NCBI RefSeq assembly: GCF_003234965.1
Contig: NZ_QKVK01000001.1
Location: 496,001-560,000 of the forward strand
Direction: 5' to 3'
Source: Aestuariivirga litoralis
GTDB taxonomy: Bacteria; Pseudomonadota; Alphaproteobacteria; Rhizobiales; Aestuariivirgaceae
Length of the DNA: 64,000 bases
Made by a program: the position numbers and the translations under genes. Positions 1 through 6,860 of the stretch are shown here, one piece after another. Each line of letters begins with the position of its first letter. Within the stretch, counting starts at the first letter, position 1. The notes under the pieces were generated by a model. The model was not told where the DNA came from and made no database searches. It saw nothing but the letters and a program-made list of their open reading frames with translations.

Positions 1-1
1 C

Positions 2-79
2 AATCCGAACCACGCCACCAAGAACCTCGACATGAAGGACGTGGACTGGATCGCCCGCATCATGTGGGCGAGCCAGTAA
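2..79 (+). CDS. C-terminal end of an unidentified protein (partial)
   Basis: An open frame enters from the left edge and stops at TAA 77-79, leaving 25 residues that end in DWIARIMWASQ. The tail is too short for me to assign a family. It is followed at once by a GC-rich hairpin. The frame is uninterrupted and fits the direction of the next two genes, so I take it as the end of a real gene. Confidence 0.55.
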   Translation, partial: NPNHATKNLDMKDVDWIARIMWASQ

Positions 80-90
80 GCGGATTGCCA

Positions 91-120
91 GCCCCCGCAC
101 GACTTGTGCGGAGCGGGGGC
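91..120 (+). terminator. GC-rich hairpin after the first gene
   Basis: GCCCCCGC (91-98) pairs with GCGGGGGC (113-120), and a nested CCGCAC/GTGCGG stem sits inside. No T-run follows, so it is not a classical intrinsic terminator. Its inner stem is also the first block of the leader that recurs at 1689, so it may belong to that element rather than to the upstream gene. Confidence 0.4.
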
Positions 121-200
121 AAGAAGCGGCAAGGACCGGCGATGGCAGGTTGGGCCTGATCCGTCCACATGGTGATCTCCGATCGAAATCGAGGATCACC
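95..200 (+). promoter_or_regulatory. 5' leader, copy 1 of a duplicated leader element
   Basis: The 106 bases before the ATG at 201 match the 107 bases before the ATG at 1796. Both start with a CCGCAC/TGTGC hairpin. Exactly 32 bases later both have CGGCAAGnnCCGGCGATGG, then a GGTG.../...CACC hairpin, then CGAGGA as ribosome binding site. Aligned by hand without gaps, about 37 of the first 51 positions agree. No known riboswitch signature was seen. Function is unknown; a shared cis-regulatory leader is an inference. Confidence 0.5.
171..200 (+). promoter_or_regulatory. Inverted repeat covering the ribosome binding site of the DUF4173 gene
   Basis: GGTGATC at 171 pairs with GATCACC ending at 200. 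The inner CCGAT/ATCGAG arms continue the stem around a CGAA loop. The Shine-Dalgarno-like GAGG (191-194) lies in the 3' arm, and the ATG follows directly at 201. In RNA this stem could hide the ribosome binding site. Confidence 0.5.
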
Positions 201-1679
201 ATGACTGATGTTCCCGCCGCGGAGGTCTTGCCCCGCTCCCATTCTGTCGCCCTTCGTTTCGCCATGCCGGCCGCTCTGGCCGGCCTCACCGGTATCGCAT
301 GGCAAGCCGGCCTGCCCGGCAGCGTCATTGCCGCCGTGCCGGCGGGCCTCTTGTTGCTCATCTGCACTCCGCTGGACTGGCCGCGGCGCAGCGCCTCGTT
401 CAAGCTCATGCTGCTGCTGGCGGTGGGCGCCGTGCTGGCCATCGCCCTCGAGCCGGGGCCGCTGAACCTCGCCATCGGCTGGTGCTGCCTTGCCCTGCTC
501 ATGCTTATGGCGCGCGGCGACTCGCTGGCCAATCCGCTGCAGGCCGTGCTGTCGATGGCCGGGCGCGCGGTCCTGTCACCCATCTCCGGCACTGAGGCCG
601 CGCGCCAAGCCTGCCGCACCGCCAGGGCCGGGCTTCCCACCCGCTTCGACAGCCGCACGGCCATCGTGCCCCTGCTTTCCGTCATGGCCTTCACGCTACT
701 CTTCATGTCGGCGAACCAGGCCTTCAGCGACATCATGGTACAGCTGTTCGACATCAGGTTCGATCCGCTGTGGCTGTGGACGCTCTTGGTGTCGCTTCTG
801 GCGCTGCTGAGCTTCCATGCCATCCTGGCGATGCAGGCATTGCGGAGCTTCGACACCACGAGGATCGAGGCCAATGCGCCCTCCTGGCACGACACCCTGT
901 TCGCGCCCGGCGCCGTGATCGCAACACTCGCCGCACTCAATGGCGTGTTCCTGCTCCAGAACGTCCTCGATGCGCAGTATCTCTGGTCCGGCATGCTGGG
1001 CACGCCCGGCAATGGCTATGCTGCATATGCCCAGCAGGGTGCCTTCACGCTGATCGCCACCGTGCTGCTCGCCGCGGGGCTGATCATCATTTCGCTGTGG
1101 CCCGGCTCGCGCAGCGAGGCCTCGCCCGCCGTGCGCCTGCTGGTCCTGCTGTGGATCCTGCAGAACGGCTTCCTGCTCGCCTCCAGCGCGGCCAGGCTCT
1201 CTTTCTACATCGATGCCTATGGCCTCACCCTGTGGCGGCTCGCGAGCCTGATCTGGATGGGCCTTGTCGCCTGCGGCCTCGTGCTGGTGGCCCTGCGCAT
1301 CTTCCTCGGCCGCAGCAATCTGTGGCTGGTCAATGCCAATCTGGCCGCGGGTTTTCTCCTGCTCTGGGCCTCGGGCTTCGTCGACTTCGCAGGCGTGGTG
1401 GCAAACCACAATGCAGCCTGGGGCATGAGAACAAACCACTATGATACCTCCTATATGGCATCGCTCGGGCCGAGCGCGCTGCCGGCGCTCCGCAAGCTCA
1501 CGGCCATGCGTACCGTCGTCCTGCCGGAAAACCTCGATATCATCGACATTCGGATTTCGCATCTCGAGTACCAGGAGAGACGCCGGCAGGCTGACTGGCG
1601 GAGCTGGACGCTGCGTGGAGAACTGATCAGGCGCGCGCTGGCAACAGACACCACCGCTCAACCCTTGTCCGCGAGATAA
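201..1679 (+). CDS. DUF4153/DUF4173-type polytopic membrane protein
   Basis: The 492-residue product is almost entirely hydrophobic, with roughly ten or more predicted membrane segments from residue 15 to about 410. A soluble tail contains NHNAAWG and an HYDTSYMASLGPSALPAL stretch, the C-terminal signature I associate with DUF4153/DUF4173 proteins. The biochemical role of that family is not known. I chose ATG 201 because GAGG lies 7 bases upstream; a TTG at 150 would add 17 polar residues. The gene has a structured leader and is followed, after 116 bases, by a radical SAM gene with a related leader, which suggests co-regulation. Confidence 0.75.
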   Translation: MTDVPAAEVLPRSHSVALRFAMPAALAGLTGIAWQAGLPGSVIAAVPAGLLLLICTPLDWPRRSASFKLMLLLAVGAVLAIALEPGPLNLAIGWCCLALLMLMARGDSLANPLQAVLSMAGRAVLSPISGTEAARQACRTARAGLPTRFDSRTAIVPLLSVMAFTLLFMSANQAFSDIMVQLFDIRFDPLWLWTLLVSLLALLSFHAILAMQALRSFDTTRIEANAPSWHDTLFAPGAVIATLAALNGVFLLQNVLDAQYLWSGMLGTPGNGYAAYAQQGAFTLIATVLLAAGLIIISLWPGSRSEASPAVRLLVLLWILQNGFLLASSAARLSFYIDAYGLTLWRLASLIWMGLVACGLVLVALRIFLGRSNLWLVNANLAAGFLLLWASGFVDFAGVVANHNAAWGMRTNHYDTSYMASLGPSALPALRKLTAMRTVVLPENLDIIDIRISHLEYQERRRQADWRSWTLRGELIRRALATDTTAQPLSAR

Positions 1680-1688
1680 GCTCTCCCT

Positions 1689-1795
1689 CCGCACAGCCTG
1701 TGCAAAGGCCCGGCAAACACCGGCAAGCTCCGGCGATGGTGGTGGGGTGCCGGGCATCACCACCTCCAAGTCTTCGATCACCACACGAGGACCCC
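1689..1795 (+). promoter_or_regulatory. 5' leader, copy 2 of the duplicated leader element
   Basis: This is the counterpart of the leader at 95-200. A GCACA/TGTGC hairpin opens it, CGGCAAGCTCCGGCGATGG lies at 1721-1739, GGTGGTG (1739-1745) can pair with CATCACCACC (1758-1767), and CGAGGA precedes the ATG at 1796. Distances between blocks are almost the same as in copy 1 although primary sequence has diverged. It could simply be duplicated DNA; conserved spacing and hairpins argue for function. Confidence 0.5.
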
Positions 1796-3331
1796 ATGCG
1801 CAACCCGACATCCCAACCGAGCCCTGCCCTCAGGATCGTCCTGCTGAACTCGCCGCACCGCGCCATCGGCAGCCGCGTGCCGGGCGAGCTGCTGCCGCCG
1901 CTGGGCCTGCTGATGGTGGGCGGGCCGCTGATCGATGCGGGCCACCAGGTGCGGCTGATCAATGCTGACATCGCGCCCATGACCATCCCGCAAATCCTGG
2001 CGGGGATCGGCCGCGACCTGCCCGATGTGCTGCTCATCGGCCATTCGGGCTCGACCTCGGCCCACCCCGTGGTGCTGGAGATCAGCGCCGCCGTGCGGGC
2101 GAAGTGGCCGGACATCACCATCGTCTATGGCGGCGTTCACCCCACCTATCACTGGCAGAGCATCCTGCGCGAGGCGCCGCAGATCGACATCATCGTGCGC
2201 GGCGAGGGCGAGGTGACGGCCCCTGCCCTGATGGCGGCGCTCGCCGCGCGAAAGCCGTTGATCGGCGTTCCCGGCCTCGCCTTCCGCTGGGCCGGCGAGC
2301 CTTTCGCCACGAAGCCCGCCCCCATGCTCACCGAGCTCGACCAGGCGCGGATCGGCTGGGAGCTCATCGACTTCGCGCGGCACTCCTATTGGGGCGGCAA
2401 GCGCGCGGTGGTGATGCAGTTCTCCCGCGGCTGCCCGCATCTTTGCACCTATTGCGGCCAGCGCGGCTTCTGGACCAAGTGGCGCCACCGCGACCCTGTG
2501 GCCTTCGCCCGGGAGATCGCGCGGCTTCACCGCGAGAAGGGTGTCGAGCTCGTCAATCTCGCCGACGAGAACCCGACCTCCTCCCGCGTGGCCTGGAAGG
2601 CATTCCTGGAGGCGATGATCGCCGAGAAGGTGCCGGTCCACATCATCGGCTCGACGCGCGCCGACGACATCGTGCGCGATGCCGACCTCTTGCCGCTTTA
2701 CAAGAAGGCCGGCTGCCTGCGCTTCCTGCTCGGCATCGAAGCGACCGACGAAGCGACGCTCACGACGCTTCGCAAGGGCGGAACCACGACGAAGGACCGC
2801 CAGGCGATCCAGTTGCTGCGGGCCCACGGCATGATCGGGCTGTGCACCTTCGCTGTCGGCTTCGAGGAGGAAACCGACGCAGATTACTGGCGGCTGCTGC
2901 GGAACCTGCTGTCCTATGACCCGGACCAGGTGATCTCGCTCTTCGCCACGCCCCACCGCTGGACACCCTTTCACCGCCAGAGCGCCCACCGCCGCATCAT
3001 CCAGCGCGACCTGCGCCTGTGGGACTACAAGCACCAGGTGCTCGAAACGCCGCGCGTGCCGGCCTGGCGCGTTTTTCTCTGGGTGAAGCTCATCGAGGCG
3101 GTGCTGCAGGCCCGCCCCAAGGCACTATGGCGCGCCTATCTCCAGCCCGACCCGGTGCTGCGCCAGTCCCAGCGCTGGTACACCCGCATGGGCCGGCGCG
3201 TGTGGCTGCGGGAGTTCCGCGACTTTTTCCTGTTTCCCAGCCGCCCCGGGCCAACAGTTGCCGAATTCTCCGGCGAGGAGCAATTGCCGGAGCAGGCGCT
3301 GGCCCGCCATCCCCGGATCGCCGCCGAATGA
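1796..3331 (+). CDS. Cobalamin-binding domain radical SAM protein (BchE-like class)
   Basis: The 511-residue protein starts with a Rossmann-like B12-binding domain (residues 10-190) containing PGELLPPLGLLMVGGPLID and YGGVHPTYH. A radical SAM domain follows, with the [4Fe-4S] cysteines in CPHLCTYC at residues 213, 217 and 220. This is the layout of class B radical SAM enzymes, which join methylcobalamin or B12 chemistry to radical SAM chemistry. Members are often labelled BchE-like, but no bacteriochlorophyll gene is nearby, so an Mg-protoporphyrin cyclase role is unsupported. The start has GAGGA 7 bases upstream. The substrate is unknown. An XRE regulator follows 43 bases later. Confidence 0.85.
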   Translation: MRNPTSQPSPALRIVLLNSPHRAIGSRVPGELLPPLGLLMVGGPLIDAGHQVRLINADIAPMTIPQILAGIGRDLPDVLLIGHSGSTSAHPVVLEISAAVRAKWPDITIVYGGVHPTYHWQSILREAPQIDIIVRGEGEVTAPALMAALAARKPLIGVPGLAFRWAGEPFATKPAPMLTELDQARIGWELIDFARHSYWGGKRAVVMQFSRGCPHLCTYCGQRGFWTKWRHRDPVAFAREIARLHREKGVELVNLADENPTSSRVAWKAFLEAMIAEKVPVHIIGSTRADDIVRDADLLPLYKKAGCLRFLLGIEATDEATLTTLRKGGTTTKDRQAIQLLRAHGMIGLCTFAVGFEEETDADYWRLLRNLLSYDPDQVISLFATPHRWTPFHRQSAHRRIIQRDLRLWDYKHQVLETPRVPAWRVFLWVKLIEAVLQARPKALWRAYLQPDPVLRQSQRWYTRMGRRVWLREFRDFFLFPSRPGPTVAEFSGEEQLPEQALARHPRIAAE

Positions 3332-3374
3332 GCACCGCCTTGCCCCAGCCGGTGGAATCGGGAATGGTTCGGCC

Positions 3375-4124
3375 ATGTCAGAACCAGGCCCCTCACCGGA
3401 CGGCCAGCGGCCTGCCGCCCAGCTCATCCGGGATGAGCTGGCCCGCCGCCGCCTGTCGCGCGCCCAGCTCGCGGCCATGGCGAAGGTCAGCCTGTCGTCG
3501 CTGGAAAAACTGCTCTCGGGGCAGAGAACCCCCACCGAGCAGACCCTGATCCGGCTGGAGCAGGCGCTGGACATCAGGCTTCGCCATGAGGCGGCAAGTG
3601 CGGGCCAGGTGGCCCCCGCCTGGCTCGGCGCCTATAGCCGCGCCGCGGTGCAGTGGATGGAGGGTGCCTATCTCACACTCCGCCCCTCCTCCTCCGGGAG
3701 CGGCAGCATCTATGCCTATGTAACCGAGGTGCAATGGGACGCGGCGCAATCCTGCCTCGCCTTCCGCGAGCGCGAGCGGCTGGACGGCGACTATGCCCAG
3801 GCCGGCACCGTGTCGGTGCCGCACCAGACGGGACATGTCTATCTGGTGACCAACCGCCACGGGCAATACCGCATGGCGATCCTGTCACGCCCGCTCATCC
3901 GCGGCGAGATGTTCGGCATCTTGGCGACGCTGCAGACGGGCCGTGGCTCGCAGCTGCTGCCGGTGGCGGCCCCTCTCGCCCTCGTACCGCTGGGCGAGGG
4001 CCAAAAGCTGGGCCGCATCGCCGCCGGCATGGCAGAGCATTCCGCCTATGCCGCCATCCTGAAACGCGCCGTGGACGAGGACTTCGCGCGCCTCCTCATG
4101 CCGGCTGCGCCAGCTCTCCCTTGA
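3375..4124 (+). CDS. XRE-family helix-turn-helix regulator with uncharacterised C-terminal domain
   Basis: The 249-residue protein has a Cro/CI-type helix-turn-helix at residues 15-70 ([20 protein letters not shown], then [19 protein letters not shown]). The remaining about 170 residues are rich in aromatic and beta-like segments and match no family I recognise; a ligand-sensing role is inference. It follows the radical SAM gene by 43 bases and is probably co-transcribed with it. Its last 29 bases overlap the 3' end of lysS on the other strand. The start at ATG 3375 is the one closest to the HTH; upstream extension would be low-complexity. Confidence 0.8.
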   Translation: MSEPGPSPDGQRPAAQLIRDELARRRLSRAQLAAMAKVSLSSLEKLLSGQRTPTEQTLIRLEQALDIRLRHEAASAGQVAPAWLGAYSRAAVQWMEGAYLTLRPSSSGSGSIYAYVTEVQWDAAQSCLAFRERERLDGDYAQAGTVSVPHQTGHVYLVTNRHGQYRMAILSRPLIRGEMFGILATLQTGRGSQLLPVAAPLALVPLGEGQKLGRIAAGMAEHSAYAAILKRAVDEDFARLLMPAAPALP

Positions 4125-5724
4125 CCGCCCGCCCGATCAGCGCGCGCGTGTTGTCGATGCCATAGAGCGCCACGAAGCTGCCGAAGCGCGGGCCCTTCTC
4201 CTCGCCCAGCAGCACCTGGTAGAGCATGTTGAACCAGCCCTGGCCCACACCCACCGAACCATCCTTCTGCGTCACCGTGTAGGGCTCGCGCCGCCCCACC
4301 TCATAAATTTTCTGCTGGATATCCTCGGGCGATGACTGCGCCGGCAGCGTGGAGAGCGCTTCAGCGAGATCAGCGAGCGCCTTCGCTTCATCCTCCGCAG
4401 GCGGACGATATTGCTTCTTCGGCTTCACGAAGTCATCGAAGTAGCGAAGCGCGTGCTTGGCCAGAAGGTCGAGGCGGGGATGGGTTTCGGGCGAAAGCTG
4501 TGGCTGGTATCGCCTGATGAAGTTCCACAGCGCCGACTTGTCATGGGCGTTGGCCACGGCCGCGAGGTTCAGCAGTAGCGCGAAGGAAATGCCGCCCTCC
4601 TCAGGTGCGGGCGGGTTGCCGCCATGTATGTGCCACACCGGGTTCATCAGCCGGTCCACGGGCTTGTCCGCCTGGCGCTGATAGGCCGAGAGGAAGGCGC
4701 CGTAATCATCGACCGCCCGCGGGATCACGTCGAAATAGAGCCGCTTCGCCTCGCGCGGCTTGTTGTACATGAACAGCGCCAGCGACTCGGGGTCGGCATA
4801 GGTCAGCCACTCGTCGATGGTGAGGCCATTGCCCTTGGACTTCGAGATCTTCTGGCCCACGTCGTCGAGGAACAGCTCGTAGACATAGTGCTCTGGTGCC
4901 TCCGCGCCGAGGATCTCGCAGATCCGGTCATAGATCGGGGCGTTGGTCTGGTGGTCCTTGCCGAACATCTCGAAGTCGACGCCCAGGGCCGCCCAGCGCA
5001 TGCCGAAGTCCGGCTTCCACTGCAGCTTGGTGCGCCCGCCGCGCACGTCCATGGTGACGTCGCTGCCGTCCTCGTCGGTGAAGGTGATGGTGCCGGCCTT
5101 CGCATCCACCTTCTTCATCGGCACGTAGAGGACACGGCCGGAGGTCGGCGAGATCGGCAGGAAGGGCGAATAGGTCGCCTGTCGCTCCTCGCCGAGGGTG
5201 GGCAGCATCACGGCCATGATGTCGTCGAACTTCTCCAGCGCGCGGATCAGCATCGCGTCGAACTTGCCCGACTTGTAGTATTCGGTCGCCGAGGCGAATT
5301 CGTACTGGAAGCCGAAGGTGTCGAGGAAGCGGCGGAGCATGGCATTGTTGTGGTCGCCGAAGCTCTTGTAACCGCCGCCGAAGGGGTTGGGCACGGCGGT
5401 CAAGGGCATGTGGAGATAGGGCTTCAGCGCGGCAGGATCCGGCACCGTATCGGGGATCTTGCGCATGCCGTCCATGTCGTCCGAGAAGCACAAGAGCTTC
5501 GTCGGGATGTCGCAGAGCAGCTCGAAGGCGCGCCGCACCATGGTGGTGCGCGCCACCTCGCCGAAGGTGCCGATATGGGGAAGCCCCGAGGGACCATAGC
5601 CCGTCTCGAACAGCACCTCCTTCTTGCCCGTCCGTTTGACGCGCGCCACCAGCTTGCGGGCTTCCTCGAAAGGCCAGGCCTTGCTGGTCTCTGCGGCGGC
5701 ACGAAGGGCGGGATCGACGGTCAT
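4096..5724 (-). CDS. lysS: Lysine--tRNA ligase, class I (archaeal-like)
   Basis: This enzyme charges tRNA-Lys. The 542-residue product has the class I signatures: HIGT at residues 50-53 (HIGH motif) and KISKSKG near residue 295 (KMSKS loop), within a Rossmann catalytic core. The C-terminal half is helical, as in class I LysRS. Class I LysRS is typical of archaea but also of many alphaproteobacteria, which lack the class II enzyme, so it points to the host clade. The 3' end overlaps the XRE gene convergently. Length fits the family. Confidence 0.95.
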   Translation of the reverse strand: MTVDPALRAAAETSKAWPFEEARKLVARVKRTGKKEVLFETGYGPSGLPHIGTFGEVARTTMVRRAFELLCDIPTKLLCFSDDMDGMRKIPDTVPDPAALKPYLHMPLTAVPNPFGGGYKSFGDHNNAMLRRFLDTFGFQYEFASATEYYKSGKFDAMLIRALEKFDDIMAVMLPTLGEERQATYSPFLPISPTSGRVLYVPMKKVDAKAGTITFTDEDGSDVTMDVRGGRTKLQWKPDFGMRWAALGVDFEMFGKDHQTNAPIYDRICEILGAEAPEHYVYELFLDDVGQKISKSKGNGLTIDEWLTYADPESLALFMYNKPREAKRLYFDVIPRAVDDYGAFLSAYQRQADKPVDRLMNPVWHIHGGNPPAPEEGGISFALLLNLAAVANAHDKSALWNFIRRYQPQLSPETHPRLDLLAKHALRYFDDFVKPKKQYRPPAEDEAKALADLAEALSTLPAQSSPEDIQQKIYEVGRREPYTVTQKDGSVGVGQGWFNMLYQVLLGEEKGPRFGSFVALYGIDNTRALIGRAVKGELAQPA

Positions 5725-5824
5725 TTGCTGCGGGTTCCGGGATTGAAGGGAGCCCGCTGTTTAGGGAGGTGTGGGGCCGGGGTCAATCACGGGTGGGGTT
5801 TCCACTTCGCACCGCCCTCAGCTC

Positions 5825-5898
5825 ATCATGGCCGGGCTTGACCCGGCCATCCTCTTCCCGGCCCTAAAGAGGATCGCCGGGACAAGCCCGGCGATGAT
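5825..5898. repeat. Double-hairpin intergenic repeat, copy A
   Basis: Two mini-palindromes, ATGGCCGGG...CCCGGCCAT (5828-5850) and ATCGCCGGG...CCCGGCGAT (5873-5895), flank a central CCTCTT/AAGAGG stem. The outer ends read ATCATG and GATGAT. It sits 50 bases beyond the 3' end of the hydrolase gene and upstream of lysS. A partial related fragment, TTTCGCCGGGATGACGGA, follows at about 5922-5939. Confidence 0.85.
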
Positions 5899-5947
5899 GG
5901 GTGGGAGGGGAAGACATAGCTTTCGCCGGGATGACGGACAGGAGGAT

Positions 5948-6799
5948 TTACGAAAGATACTTCCGGAAGAACCCGATGGTCCTCCCCCAGGCGAGGTCCG
6001 CCGCGTCCTTGTTGTATCTTGCCGCATTGGTGTCGTTGTTGAAGGCGTGGTTCACGCCGTCATAGACGAAGAGCTCGAATACCTTGCCATCGGCCTTCAG
6101 CGCCGCCTCGTAGTCCTTGATGCCGGCATTGATGCGCTCGTCGAGGCCGGCATAATGCAGCATGAGGGGTGCAGTGATCTTCGGCACCTCGGCCGCCTTG
6201 GGCTGCATGCCATAATAGGCGACGCCCGCCTTGAGGTTCAGGTCACCCGTGACGGCCAGCGCATTGACCGCCCCGCCGCCCCAGCAGAAGCCCACCGCAC
6301 CCACCTTGCCGTTGCCGCCGTCGATCTTCGCCAGCGCATCCACCGCGGACTGGCTGAAGGCCACCACCGCCTCGGGCTTCAGTTCCTTGAACATCTCGCG
6401 GGCCTTTTCCTCATCCGCCGGGGTGCCGCCCAGCGGGGTGAGGTAATCCGCACCAAAGGCGATGAAGCCCTCCTTGGCCATCCGCCGCGTCACGTCCTTG
6501 ATGTGGGGGTTGAGGCCTCGATTCTCGTGGATGACCAGCACCACGGGATAGGTTCCCGCCGCCTTGGGCCGCACCAAATAGCCCTTGATGCCCGGGGCGA
6601 TCTCCGTCATCTCGGCCGTGATGGCAGGGTCGTTCTCCGGCACCATCTCCGCATGAGCATAGTTGTTCTCGAGCAGGGGGAGCAGCGCCGTGGCGGCAGC
6701 CGCCGAGCCCGCGAGCCCCGTCAGACGCTCCAGGAAGTCCCGCCGGTTCATGCCGCCATGCGTGTAGCGGTCAAAGAGATCGATGAATTTCTGCTCCAT
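5948..6799 (-). CDS. Tat-exported dienelactone-hydrolase family protein
   Basis: This is an alpha/beta hydrolase of the dienelactone hydrolase family, 283 residues. The N-terminus holds a twin-arginine signal (NRRDFLERLTG near residues 17-27, then an Ala-rich stretch ending AHA), so it should act in the periplasm. The nucleophile is the Cys in GFCWGG. The acid is probably the Asp in GLDERINAG, and the His lies in GVNHAF. That Cys-Asp-His triad is the family's. Natural substrate is unknown. The gene is single, transcribed away from the helicase gene at 6861; a 61-base gap holds both promoters. Confidence 0.85.
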   Translation of the reverse strand: MEQKFIDLFDRYTHGGMNRRDFLERLTGLAGSAAAATALLPLLENNYAHAEMVPENDPAITAEMTEIAPGIKGYLVRPKAAGTYPVVLVIHENRGLNPHIKDVTRRMAKEGFIAFGADYLTPLGGTPADEEKAREMFKELKPEAVVAFSQSAVDALAKIDGGNGKVGAVGFCWGGGAVNALAVTGDLNLKAGVAYYGMQPKAAEVPKITAPLMLHYAGLDERINAGIKDYEAALKADGKVFELFVYDGVNHAFNNDTNAARYNKDAADLAWGRTIGFFRKYLS

Positions 6800-6860
6800 G
6801 TGCTCCGTTCCTCTTCCGTTCGGCTGTCCCAGTCTTTAAACGTGGACCCAAGACATCAGG

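Noticed and set aside
95-200. Possible cobalamin riboswitch before a B12-related gene cluster
   Set aside because: Neither leader contains a B12-box-like sequence or the expected length of about 200 bases.
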